From Zavarzinia compransoris (lineage in GTDB: Bacteria; Pseudomonadota; Alphaproteobacteria; Zavarziniales; Zavarziniaceae), in assembly GCF_003173055.1 (NCBI RefSeq), contig NZ_QGLF01000002.1, positions 62,322 through 126,321 of the forward strand: a stretch of 64,000 nucleotides of DNA, in the 5' to 3' direction. Below are positions 53,449-62,165 of this stretch, in pieces. The notes beneath the pieces are model-generated. The model searched no databases. It worked only from the letters and a program-made list of their open reading frames with translations, and was not told the origin of the DNA. A program made the position numbers and the translations under genes. The stretch's first letter is position 1. Every line of letters starts with the position of its first letter.

Positions 53449-54417
53449 ATGCAGCTCAGCCGCGAGGATCTTCTCCTTGCCTATCGGCGGATGCGCCGGA
53501 TCCGCGATTTCGAGGATCGGGTCCATATCGAATTTGCCGCCGGCGAAATGCCGGGGTTCGTCCATCTCTATGCCGGCGAGGAGGCGAGCGCGGTCGGCGT
53601 TTGCATGAACCTGACCGACGAGGACATGATTTCCAGCACGCACCGGGGCCATGGTCATTGTCTGGCCAAGGATACGGACGTGAACGGCATGATGCTGGAA
53701 CTCTATGGCCGCAAGGACGGGATCTGCGGCGGCAAGGGCGGGTCCATGCATATCGCCGACCTGTCCAAGGGCATGATGGGGGCGAACGGCATCGTCGGCG
53801 GCGGCCCGCCCCTGATCTGCGGCGCGGCCCTGACGGCCAAGACATTGGGAACCGGCAATGTCGCCGTAGCCTTCACAGGCGACGGCGGTTCCAACCAGGG
53901 CACGACCTTCGAGGCGATGAATTTCGCCGCCGTGCTCAAGCTGCCGGTGATCTTCGTCTTCGAGAACAACGGCTATGCCGAAACCACCGCCAGCCATTGG
54001 TCGGTCGCCTGCAAGGATATCGTGAACAGGGCGCAAGCCTTCGGGATGCCCGGCATCTCGGTCGAGGGCACCGATTTCTTCGCCGTCTGGGACGCCGCGC
54101 GGGAAGCGGTGGCGCGGGCGCGGGCCGGTGGCGGCCCGACCCTGATGGAAGTGAAGGTGCCCCGCTTCTACGGCCATTTCGAGGGCGATGCGGAAACCTA
54201 TCGGGCCGAGGGCGAGGTCGCGGCGCTGAAGCGCGATCACGACTGCCTCAAGATTTTCCGTCGCCGGGTGGTGGAGGCGGGCCTGCTGTCGGATGCCGAT
54301 CTCGATCTGGTCGATGCCGAAGTCGGCGACGAGATCGAAGCGTCGGTGATGCTGGCCAAGTCCAGCCCGATGCCGGGGCCGGAAGACCTGCTGACCGACG
54401 TCTATGTCCGTTACTAG
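53449..54417 (+). CDS. TPP-dependent dehydrogenase E1 alpha (acetoin/2-oxoacid type)
   Basis: 322 residues. PGFVHLYAGEEASAVGVCMNL, STHRGHGHCLAKD and the thiamine-pyrophosphate motif FTGDGGSNQGTTFEAMN ending in ENNGYAE are E1-alpha hallmarks, closest to AcoA/PdhA-type enzymes. Works with the E1 beta and E2 encoded downstream; the E3 subunit is not in the window. Confidence 0.9.
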   Translation: MQLSREDLLLAYRRMRRIRDFEDRVHIEFAAGEMPGFVHLYAGEEASAVGVCMNLTDEDMISSTHRGHGHCLAKDTDVNGMMLELYGRKDGICGGKGGSMHIADLSKGMMGANGIVGGGPPLICGAALTAKTLGTGNVAVAFTGDGGSNQGTTFEAMNFAAVLKLPVIFVFENNGYAETTASHWSVACKDIVNRAQAFGMPGISVEGTDFFAVWDAAREAVARARAGGGPTLMEVKVPRFYGHFEGDAETYRAEGEVAALKRDHDCLKIFRRRVVEAGLLSDADLDLVDAEVGDEIEASVMLAKSSPMPGPEDLLTDVYVRY

Positions 54418-54423
54418 GCATGT

Positions 54424-54452
54424 TCAGGCGAAGTGGAAACCGGTTCGCCTGA
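54424..54452. repeat. REP-like inverted repeat between E1 alpha and E1 beta
   Basis: TCAGGCGAA (54424-54432) and TTCGCCTGA (54444-54452) around GTGGAAACCGG. The form resembles the short dispersed intergenic palindromes of many alphaproteobacteria; only one copy is seen here. Confidence 0.4.
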
Positions 54453-54490
54453 CGATGCTCTAAGCCGCAACCCGATATTCAGGGGCCGAT

Positions 54491-55513
54491 ATGCCGAAGA
54501 AAACTTTCAAGCAGGCGCTGAACGAGGCGCATTTCCATGAAATGCGGCGCGACCCCCGCGTCATCGTGATGGGCGAGGATATCTCGGGCGGCATCGGGGC
54601 TTCCGGCGAGATGGATGCCTGGGGCGGTTCCGAGGGGGTGACCAAGGGGCTTTATACCGAGTTCGGCGAAGCGCGGGTGGTCGATACGCCCTTGAGCGAG
54701 AGCGCGATCATCGGCGCCGCCGTCGGGGCCGCCACCACGGGCCTGCGCCCGGTCGCGGACCTGATGTTCGCCGATTTCCTGGGGGTCTGCTTCGACCAGA
54801 TCTTCAACCAGGCGGCCAAGTTCCGCTATATGTTCGGGGGCAAGGCGGTCACGCCGGTGGTGATCCGGGCGATGATCGGCGCGGGGTTCCGCACGGCGGC
54901 CCAGCACTCCCAATGCCTATATCCGATCTTCACCCATATCCCGGGGCTGAAGGTCGTCATCCCATCCAATCCCTATGACGCCAAGGGCCTGTTGATCCAG
55001 GCGATCCGGGACGACGATCCGGTGATCTTCCTGGAGCACAAGCTGCTCTACGGCGTAACGGGCGAGGTGCCGGACGGCCCCTATGCCATTCCCTTCGGCG
55101 AAGCCAAGGTGCTGCGTGACGGCGGCGATGTCACCATCGTGGCGCTGGCGCTCATGGTGCAGGTGGCGATGGATGCGGCGGAATTGCTGTCGAAACGCGG
55201 GATCGAGGCGACGGTGATCGATCCGCGCACCACCTCCCCCCTCGACCTCGACACGATCGTCGAAAGCGTGGAGGAGACCGGGCATCTGGTGATCGTCGAC
55301 GAATCCAGCCCGCGCTGCAATATCGCAACCGACATCGCCGCCCAGGTCGCCGATGTCGCCTTTCATGCCCTGAAAGGGCCGATCAAGATGGTGACGCCCC
55401 CGCATACGCCGGTGCCCTTCTCCCCGGCGCTGGAAGATCTTTACCTGCCGTCGGCGGAGAAGGTGGCGCAGGCCGTGGAAATCTCGCTGCGTTCGCGCCG
55501 GGGGGCCGCGTGA
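54491..55513 (+). CDS. TPP-dependent dehydrogenase E1 beta
   Basis: 340 residues: VIVMGEDISGGIG, VVDTPLSESAIIGAAVGAA, ADFLGVCFDQIFNQAAKFRY, DDPVIFLEHKLLYG and VIDPRTTSPLDLDTI, the transketolase-like E1-beta pattern. Forms the alpha2beta2 E1 with the preceding gene. Its stop overlaps the E2 start (TGATG). Confidence 0.92.
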   Translation: MPKKTFKQALNEAHFHEMRRDPRVIVMGEDISGGIGASGEMDAWGGSEGVTKGLYTEFGEARVVDTPLSESAIIGAAVGAATTGLRPVADLMFADFLGVCFDQIFNQAAKFRYMFGGKAVTPVVIRAMIGAGFRTAAQHSQCLYPIFTHIPGLKVVIPSNPYDAKGLLIQAIRDDDPVIFLEHKLLYGVTGEVPDGPYAIPFGEAKVLRDGGDVTIVALALMVQVAMDAAELLSKRGIEATVIDPRTTSPLDLDTIVESVEETGHLVIVDESSPRCNIATDIAAQVADVAFHALKGPIKMVTPPHTPVPFSPALEDLYLPSAEKVAQAVEISLRSRRGAA

Positions 55514-56601
55514 TGGAAGGGATCTTTGCCGTTACCATGCCCAAATGGGGCATGTCCATGACCGAGGGACGCCTGTCCGGCTGGCTGGTCCGGCCGGGCC
55601 GGGCCGTCGAGCCGGGCATGGAAATCCTGGAGATAGAAACCGACAAGATCACCAATGTGCTCGAGGCCCGGGACGGCGGCATCCTGCGCCGCCAGGTGAT
55701 CGAGGAAGGGCAGACGGTGCCGGTGGGCGCCCTTCTCGGGGTCATCGCCGATGCCTCGGTGCCGGACGATGTGATCGATGCCTTCGTCGCCGAACGCAAG
55801 GTCGCCCTTGCGGGTGGCGAGGGCGGGGACGGCGGCGGCCCCCAGGTGATCGATATCGGCGGGCGCTCGATCCGCGTCCTCGATCTCGGCGCGCCGGGAA
55901 CGGAGGCTTTCGTCCTGGTCCATGGTTTCGGCGGCGATCTGAACAACTGGCTGTTCAATGCGCCCGGTCTTGCCGAGGTCGGCCGTGTCCTGGCGCTCGA
56001 CCTGCCGGGGCATGGGGAATCGACCAAGGATGTCGGCACCGGCGATGTTTCGGCGCTGGTCGGCGCGCTGGTCGATCTGATCGGCCAGTTCGGGCTGGAA
56101 AGGGTCCATCTCGTCGGCCATTCGATGGGGGGGCTGGTTGCGGCCCTCGCCGGGGCGGAAATCGGCGGGCGCCTGGCCTCGCTGTCCCTCGTGGCCCCGG
56201 CCGGCCTCGCGGGGCGGGTCAACGATGCCTATATCGGCGGCTTCATCGCCGCCGAAAAGCGCAAGGATCTGAAGCCCTGGGTCGAACTGCTGTTCGCGGA
56301 CCCGGCCCTGGTCACCCGCGACATGGTGGAGGGGCTGCTGAACTTCAAGCGGCTCGACGGCGTGCAGGCGGCCCTGGCCCTGCTCCGGTCGGAAACGCTG
56401 GCCAAGGCGGCCGGCCTCGAGGCGGTTCTCGCCGGCCTGGACGTGCCGGCGGTGATCCTCTGGGGCGACCAGGACAAGATCATCGCCCCGCCGGCGGCGG
56501 CGCCCAAGCCGCTGCGGATTCTGCCGGGCAAGGGGCACATGCTGCATATGGAAGCTGCCGCCGAGGTCACCCGCGCGATCCGCGATGTGGCCGGTCTCTG
56601 A
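55513..56601 (+). CDS. Lipoyl-domain E2 fused to alpha/beta hydrolase (AcoC-like)
   Basis: 362 residues. The N-terminal lipoyl domain has modified Lys45 in EIETDKITNVLEA. Instead of the usual chloramphenicol-acetyltransferase-like E2 core, an alpha/beta-hydrolase domain follows (LVHGFGGDLNNW, nucleophile elbow GHSMGG, catalytic His in GKGHMLHME). This layout is typical of acetoin dehydrogenase E2 (AcoC) and points to cleavage of an alpha-hydroxyketone or related substrate rather than pyruvate. Confidence 0.9.
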   Translation: MEGIFAVTMPKWGMSMTEGRLSGWLVRPGRAVEPGMEILEIETDKITNVLEARDGGILRRQVIEEGQTVPVGALLGVIADASVPDDVIDAFVAERKVALAGGEGGDGGGPQVIDIGGRSIRVLDLGAPGTEAFVLVHGFGGDLNNWLFNAPGLAEVGRVLALDLPGHGESTKDVGTGDVSALVGALVDLIGQFGLERVHLVGHSMGGLVAALAGAEIGGRLASLSLVAPAGLAGRVNDAYIGGFIAAEKRKDLKPWVELLFADPALVTRDMVEGLLNFKRLDGVQAALALLRSETLAKAAGLEAVLAGLDVPAVILWGDQDKIIAPPAAAPKPLRILPGKGHMLHMEAAAEVTRAIRDVAGL

Positions 56602-56616
56602 CGGAAAGGGCCGATA

Positions 56617-58044
56617 ATGTCGAACCATCTGAAATTCTATATCGACGGGGCTTTCGTGGACCCGCTGGTGCCGGCGGCGCTGGATGTCATCAACCCGGCG
56701 ACCGAGGAAGCCTATACCCGGATCGCGCTGGGCACGGCGGCGGATGTGGACCGGGCGGTGGCGGCGGCCAGGGCGGCCTTCCCGTCCTTCGCCCGGGTGC
56801 CGCAGGCGGAGCGCCTGGCGCTGCTGAAACGGATCCTGGAACTCTATAACGAGCGTTACGAGGATATCGCCCAGGCGGTGACGGCCGAAATGGGGGCGCC
56901 GCTGTCCTTTGCCCGTGCGGCCCAGGCCTGGGCCGGCCAGGTGCATATGGAGGCGACGATCAAGGCCCTCGAGGAATTCGTCTTCGAATACCCGCGCGGG
57001 GGCACGCGCATCACCCTGGAGCCGATCGGCGTCGTCGGCATGATCACGCCCTGGAACTGGCCGCTCAATCAGATCGTGTGCAAGGTGGCGCCGGCCATCG
57101 CCGCCGGCTGCACCATGGTGCTGAAGCCGTCCGAAATCGCGCCGATCTCGGGGATCATCTTTGCCGAGATCATGGCGGAGGCGGGGGTGCCCAAGGGGGT
57201 GTTCAACCTCGTCTCGGGCACGGGGCCGGATGTCGGCCAGGTCATCGCCGCCCATCCCGGGGTCGATATGGTGTCCTTCACCGGCTCCACCCGGGCGGGG
57301 ATCATCGTCGCCAAGTCGGCGGCGGATACGGTGAAGCGGGTGGCCCAGGAACTGGGCGGCAAATCGGCCAACATCATTCTGGCCGATGCGGATCTCGAAG
57401 CGGCGGTCAGCGCCGGGGTCGCCGGCTGTTTCGGCAATTCGGGCCAGTCCTGCGATGCGCCGACGCGGATGTTCGTCCACGCCGGCCAGCATGCCCGGGC
57501 CCTGGAGATCGCCAAGGCGGCGGCCGAAACCCATAAGGTCGGCGATCCGCTGGCGGGGGATACGGTGCTGGGGCCGCTGGTCTCGCAGTTGCAATTCGAC
57601 AAGGTGCAGCGCCTGATCCAGTCCGGCATCGACGAGGGGGCGACCCTGGTCACCGGCGGCACCGGGCGTCCCGACGGGCTGAACCGGGGCTACTACGCAA
57701 AGCCGACGGTGTTCGGCGGCGTGCGGCACGAGATGACCATCGCGCGCGAGGAAATCTTCGGGCCGGTCCTGTCCATCCTGCCCTACGACACGGAAGCGGA
57801 AGCGATCGAGAAGGCGAATGATACGGTCTATGGCCTTGCGGCCTATGTCGCCTCGGCCGACCTCGACCATGCCCGCGCCGTCGCGCGGCAGTTGCGTGCC
57901 GGCACGGTGAACATCAACTACCCGGACTGGGATACGCATGCGCCCTTCGGCGGTTTCAAGCAGTCGGGCAACGGCCGCGAATACGCCGACTGGGGCATCC
58001 ACGATTTCCTCGAAATCCGCGGCATCGTCGGCTACGGCGCGTAG
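56617..58044 (+). CDS. NAD(P)+-dependent aldehyde dehydrogenase
   Basis: 475 residues with TPWNWPLNQIVCKVAPAIAAG, FTGSTRAG, catalytic Glu245 (QELGGKS), Cys279 (GNSGQSC) and EEIFGPVLSILPYD. It is 15 bp after the E2 gene. An acetoin-type dehydrogenase releases an aldehyde besides acyl-CoA, which this enzyme could oxidise (inference). Confidence 0.92.
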   Translation: MSNHLKFYIDGAFVDPLVPAALDVINPATEEAYTRIALGTAADVDRAVAAARAAFPSFARVPQAERLALLKRILELYNERYEDIAQAVTAEMGAPLSFARAAQAWAGQVHMEATIKALEEFVFEYPRGGTRITLEPIGVVGMITPWNWPLNQIVCKVAPAIAAGCTMVLKPSEIAPISGIIFAEIMAEAGVPKGVFNLVSGTGPDVGQVIAAHPGVDMVSFTGSTRAGIIVAKSAADTVKRVAQELGGKSANIILADADLEAAVSAGVAGCFGNSGQSCDAPTRMFVHAGQHARALEIAKAAAETHKVGDPLAGDTVLGPLVSQLQFDKVQRLIQSGIDEGATLVTGGTGRPDGLNRGYYAKPTVFGGVRHEMTIAREEIFGPVLSILPYDTEAEAIEKANDTVYGLAAYVASADLDHARAVARQLRAGTVNINYPDWDTHAPFGGFKQSGNGREYADWGIHDFLEIRGIVGYGA

Positions 58045-58183
58045 CAGCCGTACCGCCGGGGCCGAGGCGCCGCCTCACGACCCTCAAAGGCCGCACGCCC
58101 TGCGCGTTCATCTGCAAACGGTGGACGGTCGAGCGCGAGAATTTCAGGCGCAATCCAACCCATCGAATGACGGGACTGAACAC

Positions 58184-59773
58184 CTAGGCCGTCGCGTTTT
58201 TCCGGACGATGCCCTTGCGGGTGATCTGCAGGCCGGCCGCCTCGCAATCCCAGGTCCGGCTGGAATTGCCTTCGGCCTTCAGCTCCTGTTTCCTGATCTT
58301 CATCGTCGGCGTGCGGGGCAGCACGTCGCGGAACTCGATGAAGCGCGGCACCATGAAGTGGGGCATGTTGTCGGCGGCGTGGCGAAGGATGTCCTCGTGG
58401 GTCGCGTGCCGGCCCGGCTTCAGCACGACGATCGCCTTCACCTCGTCTTCCGCCAGTTCGGAAGGGTGGGGGATCACCGCCGTCTCGGCGACGGCGTGAT
58501 GGCTGTTCAGCACCCGTTCGACCTCGAACGAGGAGATATTCTCGCCGCGCCGGCGGATCGCATCCTTCAGGCGGTCGAGGAAGAAGACATAGCCGGTCTC
58601 GTCCATGTAACCCCGGTCGCCGCTGTGGAACCAGAGGTCGGCAAGCACCTCGAGGGTCTTGTCCGGCATGCCGAAATAGCCCTGCAGCAAGGTGTCGGGA
58701 TATTTGGGCCGGACGCAGATTTCACCGGCCACGCCGGGCGGCTGCCGGTCGCCCAGCTCGTCCTGGATCTGGATCTCGAAATAGGGGCTGGCCCGGCCGC
58801 AGGAGCCGCGCGGCGTCGCCTCGCCGGCCCTGGAGAAGACGATCAGGTTGTTTTCGGTGCTGCCGTAGCCCTCGACGAGGGTCAGGGCGAAGCGCTGCTC
58901 GAATTCGGTCTTGAATTCCCAGGGGATCGGCACGGCGTAGATGAGGCGCATCGGGTTGTCGGCATCGCCGGCCGCCGGCTCCTGGCTGTAGAGCATATGG
59001 CAGAGCCCGCCGACCGCCGAGGTCACGGTGACCCCGTGGCGCCGGACCTCCGGCCAGAAGGCCGAAAGGCTGAAGCCGTTGCGCAGGACCATGCGCCCGC
59101 CCGCCAGCATGGTGCCGAGGGCCAGGAACTTCGCCGCGATATGGAAGAACGGCAGGAAGTTGTAGGTCGTGTCGGCCGTGGTCAGGGCGGTGATTTCGCG
59201 GAATGCCTGGCCAAAGGACAATTGCTGGCGCTGGCTGATCATCACCCCCTTCGAGCGGCCGGTGGTGCCCGAGGTGAAGATGATGGCGGCGGTATCGCGC
59301 CGGCCGACGGGAAGGGCGGGGAGGTCCGCCGCTGCCGCTGCCGGGTCCAGCAGGGCCGCGGGGTCGATCACCCGTTCCGGCGGCACGAGAGCGCCGCAGG
59401 CATCGATATATTGGTCCCGATAGGCCGGGGCGACCAGGGAGAGGGAGGGCTCGGCGGTTTCGATCAGCTGCTTGAGAAGCAGGCCGCGATAGGCGGGGTT
59501 GATCGGGGTTTCCACCGCGCCGACGCGCGACAGCGCGAACCAGAGCGCGAGATATGGCGCGCCTGCCTCCATCAGCACGACGACACGCTGTCCCGGCCGG
59601 ACGCCCAGCGCATGCAGCCGCGCCGCCATCAGGCGGGACCAGGCCGCGATCTGGCGATAGCTGTAATCCGTCTCGCCGACGATGGCATAGGTCTGGGCGC
59701 CAAGCGCTTCCGCCCGTGAATCGAGAAGGTGGTGAAGCGTCGTCGGCAGGTCATCGAAGCGGAACTGCTGCAC
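58184..59773 (-). CDS. Acyl-CoA/acyl-acid ligase (CaiC-like, AMP-forming)
   Basis: 529 residues. The AMP-binding P-loop IIFTSGTTGRSKGVM, then VEGYGSTENN, LWFHSGDRGYMDE and DAIRRRGENISSFEVE identify the ANL superfamily; the overall pattern is nearest crotonobetaine/carnitine- and medium-chain acyl-CoA ligases. Activates a carboxylic acid for the CoA-dependent pathway in this block. Encoded in one leftward unit with the CMD gene under a TetR box. Confidence 0.87.
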   Translation of the reverse strand: MQQFRFDDLPTTLHHLLDSRAEALGAQTYAIVGETDYSYRQIAAWSRLMAARLHALGVRPGQRVVVLMEAGAPYLALWFALSRVGAVETPINPAYRGLLLKQLIETAEPSLSLVAPAYRDQYIDACGALVPPERVIDPAALLDPAAAAADLPALPVGRRDTAAIIFTSGTTGRSKGVMISQRQQLSFGQAFREITALTTADTTYNFLPFFHIAAKFLALGTMLAGGRMVLRNGFSLSAFWPEVRRHGVTVTSAVGGLCHMLYSQEPAAGDADNPMRLIYAVPIPWEFKTEFEQRFALTLVEGYGSTENNLIVFSRAGEATPRGSCGRASPYFEIQIQDELGDRQPPGVAGEICVRPKYPDTLLQGYFGMPDKTLEVLADLWFHSGDRGYMDETGYVFFLDRLKDAIRRRGENISSFEVERVLNSHHAVAETAVIPHPSELAEDEVKAIVVLKPGRHATHEDILRHAADNMPHFMVPRFIEFRDVLPRTPTMKIRKQELKAEGNSSRTWDCEAAGLQITRKGIVRKNATA

Positions 59774-59791
59774 GTCCTGGGTCCTTGCTGT

Positions 59792-60145
59792 TCAGACGTT
59801 GGGGTGATCGGGGGCCGGCTGCGGGTCCAGGACGGACTTCGCGATATTGACCGCGCTCATGGCGGCGGGCCACCCGGCATAGAAGGCGGCATGGGTCAGG
59901 GTCTCGACGATTTCTTCCTGGCTGAGGCCGTTCTCCCGCCCGAGCTTGAGGTGGAACGGCAGCTCGTTGACCCGGTAGAGCGCCGTCAGCATGGCGATGG
60001 TGACCAGGCTCCGGTCGCGCTTCGACAACTGCGGCCGGCGCCACAGGTCGCCGAAAAGCACTTCGTCGGTATAGTCGATCAGCTTCGGGGCGAAGCCCGA
60101 CAGGCTGGCGCGCACCGCTGCCGCGGGATCGTCTTTGCCGTCCAT
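59792..60145 (-). CDS. Carboxymuconolactone decarboxylase-like protein
   Basis: 117 residues with the CMD core DYTDEVLFGDLWRRPQLSKRDRSLVTIAMLTAL and GLSQEEIVETLTHAAFYAGW. It lacks the CxxC of AhpD-type peroxidases, so it is closer to gamma-carboxymuconolactone decarboxylases; the exact reaction is unknown. First gene downstream of the shared TetR operator. Confidence 0.87.
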   Translation of the reverse strand: MDGKDDPAAAVRASLSGFAPKLIDYTDEVLFGDLWRRPQLSKRDRSLVTIAMLTALYRVNELPFHLKLGRENGLSQEEIVETLTHAAFYAGWPAAMSAVNIAKSVLDPQPAPDHPNV

Positions 60146-60177
60146 GTTTCCGTCCTCCCGCCGCCGCCGCGCCGTTA

Positions 60178-60196
60178 TTCAAACATTTGTTTGGTT
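60178..60196. promoter_or_regulatory. TetR operator box 1 (CMD/tetR divergent promoter)
   Basis: TTCAAACATTTGTTTGGTT with core inverted repeat CAAACA-TT-TGTTTG at 60180-60193. The same motif recurs at 63449 and 63551. Confidence 0.82.
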
Positions 60197-60316
60197 ATTG
60201 ATGCCACAGCGTAAAGCCGAGTTCAATCCGTTTCGTCACCTTGGCCGTCGCGCAGGAGCACTTGCGGGACGCCGGACAGGCGAATATTCAGGGAGGGGAA
60301 TCCAGAGGAACAAGCA

Positions 60317-60898
60317 ATGACGACCCGGCGCGCGGAAGCCAACAATCGATTGGACACCATCATCGATGCCGGTGCCCGCTGTTTCGCCAAGGCCGGCTAC
60401 GACGCGACGACGATGCGGGACATCGCGGCCTTGACGGGCATCCTGCCGGGCTCGATCTACTATCATTTCAAGTCGAAGGAAGACCTGTTCGTCGCGGTGC
60501 ACGACGCGGCGATCGAGCGGATCTGCCGGGGCGTCACCCGCGCGATCAAGCCGGGCGCCGAGCCATGGGCGCGGCTGGAGCAGGCGGCATCCGGCTACCT
60601 GGACAGCATGCTGGGCAACGACGCGATGTATGCCGCCCTGATCGTGATGGAGTTTCCCCGCCGCCGGTCGCAGCCGCTGCGCTCCAAGCTGATCGCGCAG
60701 CGCGACCGCTTCGAGCGGCTGTTCGTCGACATCATCGAGGACCTGCCGCTGAAGGAGACGGTCGATCGCCGCTATTGGCGCCTGGCGCTGATGGGCATGC
60801 TGGCCTGGACCCATGTCTGGTACCGGTCGAACGGCGATTCGCCGAAGGTCATCGCGCAGAAGCTGGTCGAACTGCTGCGCGACCAGACCGGGGCCTGA
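60317..60898 (+). CDS. TetR-family repressor
   Basis: 193 residues. The N-terminal helix-turn-helix is IIDAGARCFAKAGYDATTMRDIAALTGILPGSIYYHFKSKEDL. The C-terminal ligand domain resembles acyl-CoA-sensing members. It is divergent from the CMD-ligase unit with operator box 1 between them. It probably represses all three units that carry the TTCAAAC-N4-GTTTG motif (inference). Confidence 0.9.
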   Translation: MTTRRAEANNRLDTIIDAGARCFAKAGYDATTMRDIAALTGILPGSIYYHFKSKEDLFVAVHDAAIERICRGVTRAIKPGAEPWARLEQAASGYLDSMLGNDAMYAALIVMEFPRRRSQPLRSKLIAQRDRFERLFVDIIEDLPLKETVDRRYWRLALMGMLAWTHVWYRSNGDSPKVIAQKLVELLRDQTGA

Positions 60899-60908
60899 CC
60901 GCCCCCGG

Positions 60909-61349
60909 TCAAGGCCAGGGGCGCTTGGGGACGTGGATCAGCGCCTCGCCCTCGAGCACGACCTGCCCGTCGACCAGGCAGAGCGTCGTCAGGCGGATCC
61001 GGCATTTTTCCTCGTCGATCGCCGCGACCGAGGCCCGGACGACGACCTCGTCGCCGATGAACACCGGTTTCCGGAACGACAGGGTCTGTCCCATGTAGAT
61101 ACCGTTCCGGGCCGGCAGCTCCATGCCGATGATCTCGGTGATGAAGGAGGCGGTCAGCAGGCCATGGGCCAGCCTTCGGCCGAAGCGGGAACCGGCGGCG
61201 AAGTCCTCGTCGACGTGCAGCGGGCTGTAGTCGCCGGTCAGGGCGGCGAAGGTCCGGATCGTGTCGTCGGTGATGCGGTGGCGCCGTTCGGCGGTCTGGC
61301 CGACATGGAGATCGTCGAGGAAAAGATCGCCTGCAATCGGATAGGTCAT
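60909..61349 (-). CDS. MaoC-family dehydratase
   Basis: 146 residues, hot-dog fold: DDLHVGQTAERRHRITDDTI, the catalytic stretch FAALTGDYSPLHVDEDFA (Asp/His dyad) and FGRRLAHGLLTASFI. Likely hydrates an enoyl-CoA intermediate. Last gene of the leftward CoA-transferase-SDR-MaoC operon. Confidence 0.9.
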   Translation of the reverse strand: MTYPIAGDLFLDDLHVGQTAERRHRITDDTIRTFAALTGDYSPLHVDEDFAAGSRFGRRLAHGLLTASFITEIIGMELPARNGIYMGQTLSFRKPVFIGDEVVVRASVAAIDEEKCRIRLTTLCLVDGQVVLEGEALIHVPKRPWP

Positions 61350-61364
61350 GGTCGGGGCTTTCCG

Positions 61365-62165
61365 TCAGGCGGCCGAAATGCCGCCGTTGATGCTGATCGC
61401 CTGGCCGGAAATGCGGCTGGCGGCGGGACCGGCGAGGAAGACCACCGCCTCGGCCACGTCGGCCGCGGTCGGCACGCCGAGATGGGCCATGGCGGTCGCC
61501 TTCGAGAACAGCTTGGCGGCGAACGGATCGGCATTGATGCGGTCGAAGGTGCCGGTGCCCGAAACCAGGGACGGCGTCACCACGTTGACCCGGATGCCGT
61601 TCCGCTTGGTCTCCATCGCCAGGGTCCGCGAGAACATCACGACCCCGGCCAGCGCCGCGCCGATGGCCGCCTCGCCGACCGTCGCCAGCTTGGCGGCGTC
61701 CGAGGCGACGCTGACGATGGAACTGCCCCGTCCCATCAGCGGCAGCACCGCCCGGCAGACATGCATGACGCTGAGCAGCCAGTGGCGGATCACGCCCTCG
61801 ATCTCGTCAGGGCCGGTCAGGTGGAACAGTTTCGGCATGAAGTCGCCGCCGGCCGAGTTGACCAGCAGGCCGAGAGGGCCGGGGAGGATCGCGGAAGCCC
61901 GCTCCGCCAGCGTCCTTGCCCCGCCGGCGGTCGAGGCGTCGGCGGCGACGAACGCGAACCCCGTGCCGGGGGCGATGGCGCGCAGCCGTTCCAGGGCGGC
62001 CTGGCCCCGCGCCTCGTTCCGCCCGTTCAGAATGATCAGGCCGGTGCCCGAGGCGGCGAGAAGGGCGGCGACCTCGAGGCCGATGCCCGAGGTTCCGCCG
62101 GTGATCAGCGCGCTGGCCGGCATGGCCGGCCGGGGCGGACTTTGCGGTTCCGTCGCCATCGTCAT
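61365..62165 (-). CDS. Short-chain dehydrogenase fold protein lacking the YxxxK catalytic pair
   Basis: 266 residues from ATG 62165, overlapping the CoA-transferase stop (ATGA). The Rossmann start ALITGGTSGIG, LLVNSAGGD and the C-terminal ISGQAISINGG are normal for classical SDRs, and Ser is kept in SIVSVASD. At the active-site helix the sequence is GEAAIGAALAGVVMFSRTLA, so catalytic Tyr is Ile and Lys is Leu. Either the protein is not a standard oxidoreductase (structural or binding role) or it uses other chemistry. Confidence 0.85.
   Translation of the reverse strand: MTMATEPQSPPRPAMPASALITGGTSGIGLEVAALLAASGTGLIILNGRNEARGQAALERLRAIAPGTGFAFVAADASTAGGARTLAERASAILPGPLGLLVNSAGGDFMPKLFHLTGPDEIEGVIRHWLLSVMHVCRAVLPLMGRGSSIVSVASDAAKLATVGEAAIGAALAGVVMFSRTLAMETKRNGIRVNVVTPSLVSGTGTFDRINADPFAAKLFSKATAMAHLGVPTAADVAEAVVFLAGPAASRISGQAISINGGISAA

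Noticed and set aside
55441-58002. 853-codon open frame opposite the E2 and aldehyde dehydrogenase genes
   Set aside because: It is antisense to two well-supported enzymes and has the Arg/Asp/His-rich composition of high-GC shadow frames.
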